Positions 45,001-57,644 of a DNA stretch of 64,000 nucleotides are shown piece by piece. Made by a program: the position numbers and the translations under genes. Source of the stretch: Boswellia sacra (Eukaryota; Streptophyta; Magnoliopsida; Sapindales; Burseraceae); NCBI GenBank assembly GCA_013180625.2, contig SNVD02007596.1, positions 1 through 64,000 of the forward strand, written 5' to 3'. Positions within the stretch are counted from its first letter, which is position 1. Every line of letters starts with the position of its first letter. The notes below the pieces were generated by a model, which saw nothing but the letters and a program-made list of their open reading frames with translations, ran no database searches and was not told where the DNA came from.

Positions 45001-48000
45001 ATAAATTAATTTTTAAAAAAAGGAAAGAGTTACTCACACAATACCTCTAAATTTTCCATCTTATGTATGTAATGTTGCTATATTTAACATCTCAAGATTC
45101 CAATATTTCCTAATTCTTGTAAGTGCCACATGTTCATTGTAACAATCTATGATTCCAATATTTCCTATTCTTTTAAGTGCCAAATGTTCACTGAAACAAT
45201 CCATCTTTCTAGTAATATATTTACCCCCAATTTCTACAATACGTTTCTTATGTGGCCCTTCTTCCCTCCAACCCTCCCACCTCAAGCTTCTACATGCCGT
45301 CATTTATGCTAGATGTTGGAAATAAATTGAAAATTAAAATAATCACTAAACTACACTAGTTCATATCCATAAGGCATGCAAATTTCAGAACACAAATTCG
45401 ATATAACAAGATTTGAGTAATGTTAAAAAAGGTAATCCATACCAAGGCCACTGTTTTAGTCGGCGGAATAATAATCTTGTCCAAACTCCCAAATTTCCCA
45501 AACATCTTAGCTAATTCACCTTGAGATGAATCATAAGGCAAGTTCTTCACTAAAAGAACATGATTACTTCTTTTCATACCCTCAGTTTTCCCAGCAGCAA
45601 ACTCCTCTAGGGATGAAACATTTATGCCTGCATTTGTGAGAGCTTTTTTTGTCTCTGCAATCACTTGAGTTTCTCCCAAAGCAATACGTACAGCAAGATC
45701 ATTCGCATCTCGGTCAAGTAAATCACTCTTACTAACACCATATTTCCTAGCAATGTTTTCTACAACCTGTTTGGACACGAGATAAAACATTAAAAGGAAT
45801 GCAGAATCACAACTACTAAGATACAAAAGCACGTACATCAACAATACCAAAAGAAAATATATACAATCATTCTTTAGCAGAAACAGGACAAGAAGGACCT
45901 TATTTCAATAATATAACAAGTTAAGATCAATAATATGATTAGCGAGCATAGTAATTGTGCAAAAATTCAAGATTAATACAAGAACTTATTAGATGGAATG
46001 ACAACTGTGTATTGTAGATTCATACAAACATACCGTATCAGGGCGCATAAACAAACTATTCCATGCTTTTGTATTTCCACTAGCTTCAGATGCCTTCCTT
46101 TCTTCCACCCTTTTTTGCTTCAAAGTTTTTGAACCTTGCCTTGTCAAGTTACCAGTCCTCCGAAAGAAGTTGATGTCAAACTCATCATAAAATATAAGTA
46201 AAGCCATGAAACATGACAATTTGAAGGTAACAGTATGCAACTCACTCTTCTTTGTCCGATGAGATCTTGTTTCTTGCTGGCATGACATGTAATAATCTGC
46301 CTTGGAATATTGAATTATCTACTTCTACTATGGCCCTGCACAATTGACCAAATAATGACTTAAAGAACAGTAAAATAGAAGTAAGCAATGGTAAAGATCC
46401 ACAGAGACTCCTCCACTATATTCAAAGCATTTCACTAGTGGCCTAAAAGGAACTACTGAAACTGAGGAATTTGTAACCTACCCACATGATGCGATAATAA
46501 ACAATATGCAAGCTGATAGATGTTAAGTGGTGGTCAAAAACAGAAGATAAATGCAAGGAAAATGGTTTAGAAGCCAGAGTCCCAATGTGAAAATCTTCGC
46601 TAGGTCACTTGCATAAAATAAATATATAAAAGATAAAAGCGAAAGAAAAGAATTTTTGAGACTATGTAGATAGGATTTTTTGCTTGAATGGGAAAAGTAA
46701 ACTCATGAGGTCTTTCTGGACTTCAATGACAACAAAGTTCAAAGACATGCCTTTCTTTTCAGTCTCGCAACAGAGAAGTGACAATTACATTATTCATTTG
46801 TAAGTAATTCGATTTTAGGTTTTTTTCTTTGAGCTATCCTTATGCTTTTGGCAATGTTTTCTATAAATGCTTCCGCTTTTGGGGGTTCGTGGAGAATCTG
46901 TGTCATGTAACTCATCACAGCAGAGTTGGGAGATTCTATACCTGAACTCTCTATAGATAAATTTTCACACATTTATTAAATTTTTATAGTAAAAAAAAAT
47001 GCAAAAGAAAAAAAAAAGGAAGAGAATGAAAACATACTAAGAAATGGAAAATGTGCAAGCAAACCAGGCTAATACGCCAATAGAAAGAAAACTATAGCAC
47101 CTCAGTAAACCTATACTTGTAAGCAAAACCAACATAAGATTCATAAATTATACTGGGTAATTATGTCCATAAGAAAGTCCAAGGTAATGATATCTTAGTA
47201 GGCACATTTCCCCCTCTTGCAAATCAAAAGCCCCATTGTTTTTCATTGTCCAAAATATCCCATAAAGGTCAATATCTCCAACTTCCTTCTCATCCCTACT
47301 ATGTCCAAGTGATAAATTTGGAGAAGTTGCATTATGTACAAGAGCCTTGGCTATTGGCACATCCAAACAACCACTTTTTTGTCAATTTAGAGTTAAGCTG
47401 AAGGCTAGAAAGGATAAGTGAATTTTGGACATTTTGGAAAGTTCTACTAGTGGTTAATCTAGGAAAAGCCTTGGAACTACGAGTTGACGGGCCTCAAAGA
47501 CAAAGGCATCCACCTTGTGCAATCATCAAAAATAAAAATGTGAAAATGAGGATACTGCATTAGGATACAAGTTTCTAAAAATCACATGCTCAAGGCCTCA
47601 ATTACGTGCAAGTTTCAGACACCTTCAAATCATTAATTGAAAAATTAAAAACCAACACATGCCTGAATATGGTCCAAACAATAGGAAGAAGACTAATTTA
47701 AGCTTTAATCCAAACACAAGTACCTCGATGCAGATTCTGGAAGTGCATAAAGAATGTAAGCTATCCCTTTGGACCGTTTTGTATCTTTATCAACAACAAT
47801 GTGGACCTCTGACACGTTGCCGAATTTACCAAAGAGTTCCTTCAGTTCATCTTCACTGTTACATAAGATTTATGTCAAGCAAGAAAGAGAAATACATTCA
47901 TGTTTAAATATCACAACAAAGTGAAAACAGGAATCACAAAGGTACTAACTTTGTTGTGTAAGGCAGATTACGGACAAAAAGGCGTCCACTCTCAAAGACT

Positions 48001-49381
48001 TCTTGCTCATCTTTCAAACTTGATGGTGGGTTATCAGAGTCAAGAATTTGACCATCAGCATCTTCTTGAACCTCATGTAGAGCTGCATCCAGTGTAAGAC
48101 TATCAGGTTCTCCACTAACCAATTCACCATTATCATTGTCAGTGTCATCGGCACTATCATTGCTTTCTGAATCTGACCAATAATTCTTCACTCTACTCTT
48201 GAAATAATCCATATCAGAGATAACGTCATCATGAGCAAGATTTTGTGATTTCTTAGTAACCTGACTATCCGATATCACATCAGTATCTAGTTTCTCCTTG
48301 CCTTCTTTATTTGCCAGAGCTTTGTTCTCGGTGACTCTTGCATATTCGTCAACTGCAAGACCACTGACAGGATCATCATTTGCCCACAATTTCGATTTTA
48401 CTCTCGGTTGCATGACCTGAAGAAATTCTTGAAGCTGAGGGTCATCCACCTCACTGGCTTTTCCAAGCCCCTTTTTATCTCTTTTTTTTGCCCCAACAAG
48501 AATTTTCTTATCTTCTGTCGCTTTCTCTTCTTTCTTCAAAGAATACCGACTCCATGGACGAGGAATACTCGGATCTCCAACTTTACGAGCAATCTGGAAG
48601 CAGCTAAAGAATTTTAACAATCTACAAAATTCAAGCTAAATGCCATCGTCTTGTGAGTATGCCTAGTTTTACAGACTCTTAAATATTTGACAAATAAAAA
48701 CAATGTTCAATTTTCCTTCATTTTCAATTATATGCTTTAACACTAAACATATGAATAAATAAAGCTATGTTTTCTCAACATCATATTCATTTTTCTCCAA
48801 AAAAATCATATGAATGAGAAACAAAACAAAAAGAACGAATCCTAGATTTTTAAAAGAAAGAACGAACTATCTTTTTCTTTATAAAATAATCTTCTAGTGG
48901 TATATTTGCAACATCCATTGATATCCTAATAGTACAATTCAAAAACTTTGAAAAAAAAAAAAAACTGACCTCACAAGTAATTCTACAAGTATCAAGGTAA
49001 GATTTGTTGAAATACTTTATAGCTTCCTCAGCTTCTTTCTCCGTTCGAAAACCAATAAAAGCGAATTGCCTACTATTACCATCCCTGCAGACAAGGCAAA
49101 CACCCAAATTACAACAAACACATCATCACAATAACAAACTTACAGATCAAAATAAAAGATAAAGGAATATTACTTGGTGCGCATTAGCTTGGTATCAGTA
49201 ATTTCCCCTTTCTGAGAAAAGATTTCTCTAAGCCGGTCCTCTGCTATGTATTTTGGCAAATTCTTCGCACATATTCTAGACCTATACATCAATGCACAAC
49301 CACACAAGTATTGTTTATTCTAGTTAAAGATTTATAAGAGGAATTAAAAGTAAAGAGAATAAAAAACAAATTTACTTACAT
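42049..49381 (-). CDS. MRD1: MRD1/RBM19-type multiple RNA-binding domain protein (15 exons)
   Basis: Family members (yeast Mrd1, animal RBM19) bind pre-rRNA in the nucleolus and are needed for early 18S rRNA processing in the small-subunit processome. Exons on the minus strand: 49381-49380, 49281-49174, 49084-48970, 48593-47950, 47855-47724, 46335-46246, 46157-46034, 45766-45443, 44893-44829, 44521-44347, 43149-43045, 42957-42856, 42758-42585, 42444-42313, 42222-42049. All introns are GT..AG, and the exons sum to 2466 nt, in frame, giving 821 residues. RRM1 starts [18 protein letters not shown] (about 1-78). An acidic, Lys/Glu-rich linker follows. RRM2 ([12 protein letters not shown], about 278-355), RRM3 ([12 protein letters not shown], about 473-549), RRM4 (SLFVKNLNF, about 595-675) and RRM5 ([20 protein letters not shown], about 695-772). 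Five RRMs match yeast Mrd1 (RBM19 has six). The first intron splits the start codon after AT. No lesion seen, so the gene looks functional. Confidence 0.93.
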
Positions 49382-50396
49382 TGTTCCTCCGAGAGAATCT
49401 GCAGAGATTTACTGAAAAAAAGGCAGACAAGAGTCTCTTCAGAGATTGAAGGGAGGAAGAAGAACAGAGAAAGAGGGAAAAGAGAGGTGAGAACAGCTGA
49501 ATTGGTGTTTAGAATCTATACTGTACATAGATGCACAAAGTAAAATGAAATGTTAATGATTGGAAAAGATGTCATGAGTCATGAATGTTTGAGTGACGAG
49601 CTTTCGGATGCATATATTTTCGATAATTGGTATTTGCTAGAAATGCCAATTACAAGCAGCAATGGGCAATCTGAGCAGTTGACCTAACAAAAGAGAAGAA
49701 GAGCCACAAATCAAATAAACCAAAAGAAACAAAAAGACAATACTATCCAAGCTCATCATCAAGTCCAACCCAAATCGATCTCTTACATTAAAGGCGCTCT
49801 CAAAAAGATATGAAAATAATACCAAAAAAAAAACACAAAAGTATTACTATCATTGTTAATGTCATTTATAACCTAATTGTTATGATATTGTTAAAATAGA
49901 AAATAAAAAAATTAGCCGCTATAGCATCAAATAAAATAAAAGTTTCAGCCAGACAAGTAATTGCTTCTGATGTCTCCAACTCTATTATTTCACAGATTTT
50001 TTTTTAATTTTTTTGATAAGTTAGAGTTGATATGAGAAAGCTTGGAAGGAACGGCGTCAAAGTTTCAATTAATTATTTTATATAATTTAGTATTTATAAA
50101 TTAAATGTGAATGAAGAACAAAACTGGAATAGAGAGCAAATGAATAAGCAAACGTAAATGAAGCAAAACTGCAAAAAAGAGGAAGAGAGTTAAGAGACAA
50201 CCAGGAATGACATGAGCTGGTCGCGAGTGAGGAGGGCCTGGCGAGTGCAATGGTGGAGTGGAGGAGGGCGAGAAGATGATGGAGTGGAGGTGACTCAGGG
50301 GAGAGCTGATGACAGTGGAGTGGAGGACGGCCTGGCGAGTAGCAATGGTGGAGTGGAGGACAGCCGAAGAACTTAGAGAAAAGTTTTAATTGGGGT
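49382..50396. other. MRD1 5' flank
   Basis: 49382-49500 is purine-rich on the sense strand and is the likely 5'UTR. Further out the sequence is AT-rich. At 50220-50370 there is a GC-rich direct repeat built around 'cctggcgagt..caatggtggagtggagga' (two copies about 110 bp apart). No coding sequence is supported. Confidence 0.45.
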
Positions 50397-51486
50397 TAGG
50401 GATGGCAAAATCCGGGTGCGGGTTCGCATTTCAGCACCTGGACCGGATTATGTTTTTTATCCCCGGTCACCAGATTTACCCCAAAAATTTTGCATGCAGT
50501 GCGGGTGCTGAGTTTACCTGATACGTAATTTCTCTACCCGCACCCAGATTTTACCCGGAAAAATTCCCCGGATTTCCCCGGAAATTGTATAATTTGCAAA
50601 TAACGATAATACCAAATAACGATAGTGTAATACAATTTAGCACCACAGTAAATTATACATTTGCAACAGGTTTTTTCTTGTGTGGCAAATTATACATCAA
50701 AGTCAATTTCGGATTGCTGTATTAGAGTCACTTTCGATCTTATATAGAGCAAAACAAATATAAATTTCAAAAATCTGATTTTCAATATCAAATTTCATAG
50801 TCTTTATCAACCAACAAATCAATATGCCACAAAGATGGTAAAAAAGCAACACTAAATTCACTTAATTAATCTTTTTTTAAATTCCAAACTCAACACAGAT
50901 TCTCTTTGATGAACTAGAATCAACGGGCTAACCTGCAAATCTAAGGACCGATCTATCTGACCGTGGGCCGGTGGATGACCAGCAACAGCGAGAGGACGAG
51001 GTGGCCGGCTGGTTGCAGTGATGGCGAAGGATGGAAGGGCGTTCAGAGGTTGAGAGTCGTGACCAACGAAAGAACGAGGTGGCCGCAGCGAGAGAACGAC
51101 GAGTCGACGACCGGAAGCTGAGAGGCGTGACCAGCCAGAGGATGAGGCAGCCCCAGCGAGAGAACGACGATCGGAGAGGCTGACTGGCTGAGAGACTGAG
51201 AGAGGCGTGAGGTATTATTACACACGAGGGATATTAGGGATTTAAGATTTTTGACACGTAAAAATCATTAAGACATTATTATATAAATAATTTTAATTTT
51301 TTAAAATGTAATATATTTTTTTGATACGGTGCGGGACGGAAAGAGTGTATATCATACTTGGATCGCTCCATTTGAATTTTTTATCCGTCTTCGTATTTGA
51401 TTTTCATAAATCTGGATAAATTTATTCTAATAAAATTCGGGTAAAATTCACGTAGCCGAACTCCTTGCTTATTTTTGTCGTCCCTA
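50397..51486. mobile_element. hAT-like non-autonomous element 2
   Basis: 1090 bp. The left end is TAGGGATGGCAAAA; the right end, reverse complemented, is TAGGGACGACAAAA. Flanks ATTGGGGT (50389-50396) and ATTAAGGT (51487-51494) agree at 6 of 8 positions, an aged 8-bp duplication. Subterminal CCGGGTGCGGG and CCCGGAAAAATTCCCC blocks resemble those of elements 1 and 3. The core contains a GC-rich segment (50930-51215) with repeated 'agcgagagaacgacga' motifs that the other two elements lack. Confidence 0.8.
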
Positions 51487-51676
51487 ATTAAGGTTAGGGG
51501 TTTGGGTTTAGGAAATCAGGGTTGTGAAATTTGAAGCTTATATACTTTGTTAAATTTCTAGGACATCCCTACGTATAAAAAACGATCAAAATTACCTTAG
51601 AAAATTACATACATTTTCAAACGTATAATGTCTATCCTTTGTTGTTATAATATCTAGTTATCATGATTGTTAATTA

Positions 51677-51930
51677 TGTAGATTAAAACATCAATTTTAT
51701 TGTATAATAATGTTCGTCTGTAATTATAAATATTTCTTTGTGGTCTTGGCGCATCAATTATTGTGTTCTCTTTTTCTCTTTATAAATACTATGATTGCTA
51801 GCTACACTCTAGATTAAAACATCAATTTTTTATTGCATCTTAAAGTTCGTATCTTTGTGGTCTTAGCGTATCAATTATTGCGTTCTCTTTTCTCTTTATA
51901 AATACTATGATTGCTAGCTACACTCCTATA
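51677..51930. repeat. ~127-bp tandem duplication
   Basis: Two copies (about 51677-51805 and 51806-51930) share 'agattaaaacatcaatttt', 'ctttgtggtctt', 'gcgt/catcaattattg' and 'ctatgattgctagctacact'. Non-coding, function unknown. The surrounding 51495-52400 shows nothing else. Confidence 0.7.
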
Positions 51931-52402
51931 TTGTGAGGGTAAAGTAGTAAAAGTAGTATAAATATCTCTTGGAGTCTTCACTATTAAATTTATAAATGCA
52001 TATATTATTAGTGATCTTATTGAGTTTAATGATTCTGTATTATTTCTTCAATCGAATTGCTCTATTGTTTTGCTTGTTTAAAAGTATTATGGTTTGCTTA
52101 CACCTTGTACATTGTAAGGTTGTGACGTTTAGTATGTAATTGTTTAATTACATATGCATTAATACGTAACAAAATTTTTAAATATATACCATTTATTTGG
52201 CCTTTACTCTATTTTAAATTTCAAAACAAAATAAATTAAATATTTGAATCACAAATAAAAGAGAATGAATATATACCTATATGACGATGTAGAAAAAAAT
52301 TTAGAATATGTTGGTTGTATTATCTTATCTAACAAATGATGGATTGACGAGAATTTTTAATTAAATTGGAGTAAGAAGCAATAAAAAATATATTTAAAAA
52401 AT

Positions 52403-54400
52403 TTAGGTTCCAAAGGAGTGAAATTATGCGCAACCTATGATGAAATGAAGATGAATGTCGAGTAAAGAAAATGATCAAAATACCCTTGGAGGACAAGAAG
52501 AGAAGGGTGAGAAGGAGTTGGTGAAGAGCTTTGAAAACTAACATGTGAATTTGAAAAATCACAAAAATTAGTCCGAGAGGAATCTGATGATATGTCATAC
52601 ATCGTTGCGAAGCTACGGATGTCTGATTTTCATAGGAATTTGACAGATCACAAATCGGAGTTGAAATCGAGAAGTTATGCACAATCGAAGGAACAAAGGT
52701 CCGAAAGGGCTGCAATGAAAGAAGACAAAAAACGAAAGGGTTGAATGGAAATCGATCGGCCTGCCATCAGCTCGATTGTTGGTCAATGGCCGGCCGTCTA
52801 TCAGATGACTACCCAACTATCTGAAGATGGCCGCTTGGCCCTCTTGAGTTTATTTTTGAAAATTTTCTTTGGAACTTTCCTTTTTCATCTTCACCTATCG
52901 CCTATATAAACCCTACTCCTCTCACTTTGCAACACACACCGATTATCAAATACAATCATCTCTTCTCCCTTTTGAAGACACACTCAAGAATTCCAAAATT
53001 ATTTTCCAATATAAATATTTTTTTAGGCATTTCTATAGCTCTAAACCCGAAAAAGGTACATCTTGAGACCAGAATTATCTCTTCCCTCTTATTCTCTCTT
53101 TTACTTTTTTTGCTTAGAAAAAGGATGTTTAGGGCTTTATTTTATGCTTAGAAGCATGTTTAGGGTTATTATGAATTGTTCTAAACCAATTTGTTCTGCA
53201 AGATGGATAAGCGTGTCGAGGTAAGTCCGCAATCCTTCCTTTTTTAGAATCATGCTTAAGAATTTATTTTCTTTGCGAATGCTTAAAATTATGACTAGGA
53301 GAACATGTCTAGAATCATGCTTAAGAGCATATTATTAGAATCATGATAGGAAAACTTATTTGCTTTGATGAATGCTAGGAAATAGAATAGAATAGATAAG
53401 AATTAACGTTTTGCCCTTGAATGCCATGAATGATGTTGGATGTTTAAATTAGGCTAGAATATGCCATGAGTGCCATGTTTAGGCTAGAATAAGCCATGAG
53501 AATCATGTTTTAGACTAGAAATACCATGATACTTGATATGAATTATGTTAGTATAGTTATAGATAGAATTTTCATGATAGAATTTATCAAAATCTAGGCT
53601 AGAATGGTATGATATTAGAGTATGGCTTTGTTTGATTATGAATGTATGAATATATCATGATTAGAAGTGTAATTGTATGATGCCATGAAATGATGGCGGA
53701 CTCACATTGATGGTGAAAGACCATCACTTAAAATGAATACTTGAATAATATAAATATGTATGTAAAGACTTAATAGACATTTAATAGAATCACAAATGAT
53801 AGTGAGGAATTCATTATCTATCGAGTCTCGACCTGAATACCTATGATATATACGATGGATTGTATGGATGAAATATAGAATTTACTTTATTGTTAAATAA
53901 CAATTGTTGTAATCCTCTCCCATTCCCTCATGTTTGAAAGGAAACGTAATCCATTCTCCTCCATCTTTCTTTATATGAATATACAACTGTCATTGATCGA
54001 ATAATCACCTCACATGCCTAACAAAGATAAAAATGGAAATATGTGCATAAAACGAATAACACTAAGCGGACTAAGTAACAATACGAGATATTTCTATTTG
54101 GTATTTCTCAAGTGGAGGTCGGATTTACATCCGGACGGGTCGAAGGACTCGTACCTAACTTCTCGAACCCATCTCTGAAGGGATGAGGGTAGTTTAGGTC
54201 CCGAAGCGAAGGATCAGATTGCCAACATTCATTCCTAATTGAGTAATTGGGTAGCGAGTCCTTTCTTCAGATGTGCCCATGGTTCGTTTGTGTTCTCTTA
54301 AGACTCGAAAGAGGCTTTGATACAGTGTCATAGTCACAAACGCGCTGATGAGATGAAAGCCTTGTTCATAGATATTAGTGAGAAAGGGCAACCGAAATTA
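52403..54400 (+). repeat. 5' LTR of element B
   Basis: Begins near TTTAGGTTCC/TGATGAAATGAAGATG. It contains 'gatgaatgtcgagtaaag', TATATAAA at 52903-52910, and a series of 'gctagaat.tgccatga' units (about 53440-53600). It ends in the region matching A's LTR end ('ctctgaagggatgagggtag' onward). Both boundaries are approximate. Confidence 0.6.
52903..52910 (+). promoter_or_regulatory. TATA box in element B LTR
   Basis: TATATAAA followed by a C/T-rich stretch, co-located with the TATA box of element A's LTR. Confidence 0.4.
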
Positions 54401-55065
54401 CACTATATAATATTATTTCACATAAACTTATATGGGTGTGTATGTGTGGGTTACAGCATTTCAAGAAATTGAGGAGAGCTCCAACGCAAAAATTGAAATG
54501 CATCTTTGATTATGTTTTATGAGGGTTTTATTCATGTATGAGAAGTTGTGATCGTGCATGAATTTCGGTTAGGTCTGTTTGAATTAGTAGTCACTCAGGA
54601 TAACTTACGAGTTGAGTGTTTATGTAATTTAGTGTCAGACATTGTTATTATAGTTTGCTTAATAGTGTGTTGTTAAGTTACCAGCGACATAGAGTGGGCA
54701 ATGTCACCAGAGTTTAATATCTTGGAGAGATTTTGTTTTACAAAGATTAGGTTAGCATGTGAGAGTGAGTCAGCACTATAAATGCACCTAAAAATTGTAC
54801 AAACAAGAACTTAGTGGATTGCAACTCTAAGTTGTTTGCGGACGTAGGTTTTATGACCGAACCACGTAAAATTCTCTTGTGTCATTTTATATTATAATTT
54901 ACTGTTATATTTCGTATAACTGCTTCAATACTTTCAGATTTCACAATTTCAAAAAGCAAGAAACAACCAAAAAACCTAGGAAAAGAGATTTGACCTCACG
55001 TGTATGGGAGAAATAAGGTTAGAAAGCTGAAAGCATGTCTATGCCCTTGTATGAGCATGCATCAT

Positions 55066-55098
55066 ATCATACATACATGTATGGCATTAACACTTTTT
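55066..55098 (+). promoter_or_regulatory. Palindrome-rich leader upstream of gag (element B)
   Basis: Reads GAGCATGCATCATATCATAC, followed by the perfect 12-base palindrome CATACATGTATG and 'gcattaaca'. It corresponds to 7928-7978 on the minus strand in A, about 70-80 bases upstream of the gag ATG in both. Confidence 0.4.
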
Positions 55099-55966
55099 TT
55101 TTTTTGCAACCATCATTGCTTGGGTTAGACAAGGTGATCATTTGATAAGACAAGAGACGAAATGGCATCACCCAACAACAGCAATGCAGAAATGATCCAA
55201 TTGAGAGCGAACATGAGCACACTCCAGCAACAAATGGTTTAACTCATTAAAGCACTACAAAATGGGCCTGACCGCATAAATCAGTTGCCACCCGAGAGTA
55301 ATGGTAATGGTGATGGTGAGACTAGTCGAGATAGAAATAGGGAAAAAAAGTCCAATCAACCACGAAGAACCTGAATCAGTCAAACAGTTAGCCAAAGACA
55401 TGGAGAAGCTCTAGTCCCTTTTGAAGAAGAAGGGGCTGAAGGAGGTCGAAGACCTAGATGACATCTTGCTTATAAGAGACCACGATTTGCCTCCAAAGTT
55501 TCGTATGCTAGACCTGCCAAAGTTCAATGGAGAGAGGAATCCCAAAATACACTTGAAACAATATGCAGCTATCATGGCCACCACTCCTTTGACGAAGGAA
55601 TATATCTTGAAGTATTTCACGCTATCCTTAGCAGGTGATGCGGTAGTGTGGTATCACGATCTTTCCAAAAGAGTTTGAGAAGGTTGGGAAGAGCTATCAA
55701 AACACTTCGTAGAAGAATATGACTACAACACTTAACTGGGGGTAACTTTGAGGGATTTGGAGATGACATGTCAAAAGGCCAACAAGACTTTCTCATAATA
55801 TCTAGTCTGTTGGAGGAGCAAAGCTACGAAGATGACCACGAGGCTCGTGGAGAAGGATCAAGTCCATATGGTGATCAATGGAGCCCCTGCCTTCATTAGT
55901 GATAGGCTTATAGGTTTTCCAATCAAGACATTCTAATATTTGTATGATTCAGGCATTCAAAGAGAA

Positions 55967-56947
55967 TAGGGTTGGCAATTGGACCCGGCCGGGTCCGGGT
56001 ACTCGGATCCCCTGCCCGGAATTGTCCGGGGAATTACCCGGAATTTCGAGGATTGAAGCCGGGGCCGGGGAGTATTTTTCCGGGGATTGTCCGGGGCCGG
56101 GCCGGGCAGGGGATGGGGATCATGTTCCCCGGCCCGGAATAATAAATTTTTTGTATAAATTAAAGTTATAAGATTTAAAAGCCCAATACTTTAAAAGCCC
56201 AATACAAGTTTCTAACAATAATAAGCATATCCAGTCCAAAGCATAAAAATATAAGTCCAGCCCGAATACAAAAACCCAATTAAAATATTTATACAAAAAA
56301 ATTCATATTTAAATTAATGATTTCTTAATTCTTATATGTATTTTCATCATTGATATTTTAGTTAATAATTGACTAACTTAGTAAAAAATTTATAGAAGTA
56401 TTTATACTTTATAAATATAATGAAGCTAGATTTAATAATTTAATAAAAAATTAATATATGCAAAAGCAATGTCTAATTCAATAGAAAAAATTATAAATAT
56501 AATATTACCAATACTTGTTTGTCAAGTATTAAACTGCATAAAAAAAAACTTTATAAACACAATATTAACTGAAAAAAGAAATAGCCAAACTTTATAAATA
56601 CAATATTAACTGAAAAAAGAAATAGCCTCTGGTGGGATGGCTTGAACCTGGGCATTGAAAGAAGACAAAGACACCCAGCCACCACTCAGCCACAGCCACA
56701 TTTTGTATGACCAATATGAAACAAAATATAAGTACTAATTAATGTGCCACAGAAAATTTAAAAAAAATACAAACCGGGGAAATAACCCAGGGAATTCAAC
56801 TCCCCGGCCCCGGAATATAATTCCCCGGCCCTGCCCCAGCCCCGAAATTTCCGGGGAAATTTCTGGGGACGGGGATTTGAATTCCTTACCGGGGCCGGGG
56901 ACAGGGAACGGGGTCCCCGGCCCGGCCCCGGGTTTTTGCCAACCCTA
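55967..56947. mobile_element. hAT-like non-autonomous element 3 (in gag of B)
   Basis: 981 bp with perfect 12-bp TIRs TAGGGTTGGCAA and an exact 8-bp duplication AAAGAGAA (55959-55966 and 56948-56955). The GC-rich subterminal parts are runs of CCGGCCCCGG-type motifs, and the core is AT-rich. Removing the element and one duplication restores the gag reading. There is no transposase frame. Confidence 0.95.
56629..56700 (-). ncRNA. tRNA-like Pol III A/B-box relic inside hAT-like element 3
   Basis: On the minus strand TGGCTGAGTGG (56692-56682) fits the Pol III A-box consensus. GGTTCAAGCC (56648-56639) fits the B box, with starts 44 bases apart as in a tRNA gene. The acceptor and T-stem do not pair well, so it is not a functional tRNA. 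A SINE head or an old tRNA-derived fragment is more likely. Confidence 0.4.
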
Positions 56948-57644
56948 AAAGAGAACAACAACAGAAATCAAGAGCAGTATGACCAATCTAGCAGGTCGGA
57001 TAATGATGATGCATAATTGTATGCTTGATAAATGACTTGATCGATAATGGGAGAATTCCTAATTTAGTGAGAGAATAATGATGTTTTGAAATGCTTTGTC
57101 TTAAGAATGATACGAGAGTTGTGTATTCTTTTGATGATCATTGATAAAATCATGATACTAATTGGAACTAGATTTTTGATAATACATGAGATTGTGTCGT
57201 TTGTGTACTTGAGTTTTTTTGGTAGATGAGTTTCATTCTCGATTCTTCAATCATTTGAGCACAATAGCCATGAATATGAAACTTTATATCACTTGGAAAA
57301 ACTTTATGTGAATAAAACTCGGTGTTAAGATCTCACAAGACTCTAGAACATGTTCGATCACCACTCGAGGCGAAATCCTAGGCTTCACAACATAAACGAA
57401 GTGATTTAAGCTTTCTTTGGATCAATTGAGCCTTTTAAGCCCACTTATGCTTACTTCATCGTCACCAATATACCATATTGAGCCTAATCAAGCGTTTTCT
57501 TTGTCAAACCATAACCATTAGAAAAAATTTTCTTACATAGCACCCTTCACTCATAACATATGAACATTCTAAAAAAAAGCATTGAAAGCCATGCACATGT
57601 GGGAATGAAAGGAAGTTGACAAGTTTTTGTGCAATTTTAAGCTT

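Larger units (their letters stand above)
55162..57010 (+). pseudogene. Decayed gag of element B, split by a hAT-like element
   Basis: The ATG at 55162 gives MASPNNSNAEMIQLRANMST, then a stop and frameshift. The capsid part resumes at about 55421 (KKKGLKEVEDLDDILL; LDLPKFNGERNPKIHLKQYA; LSLAGDAVVWYHDLS). After another stop it reads RLVEKDQVHMVINGAPAFIS and GFPIKTF. The hAT-like element 3 interrupts it at 55967-56947, and gag sequence resumes as QEQYDQSSRSDNDDA. The zinc knuckle present in A is missing through a local deletion. Confidence 0.75.

Noticed and set aside
56629..56700. A genuine tRNA gene
   Set aside because: A and B boxes fit, but acceptor and T-stem pairing fail, so only a tRNA-like relic is claimed.
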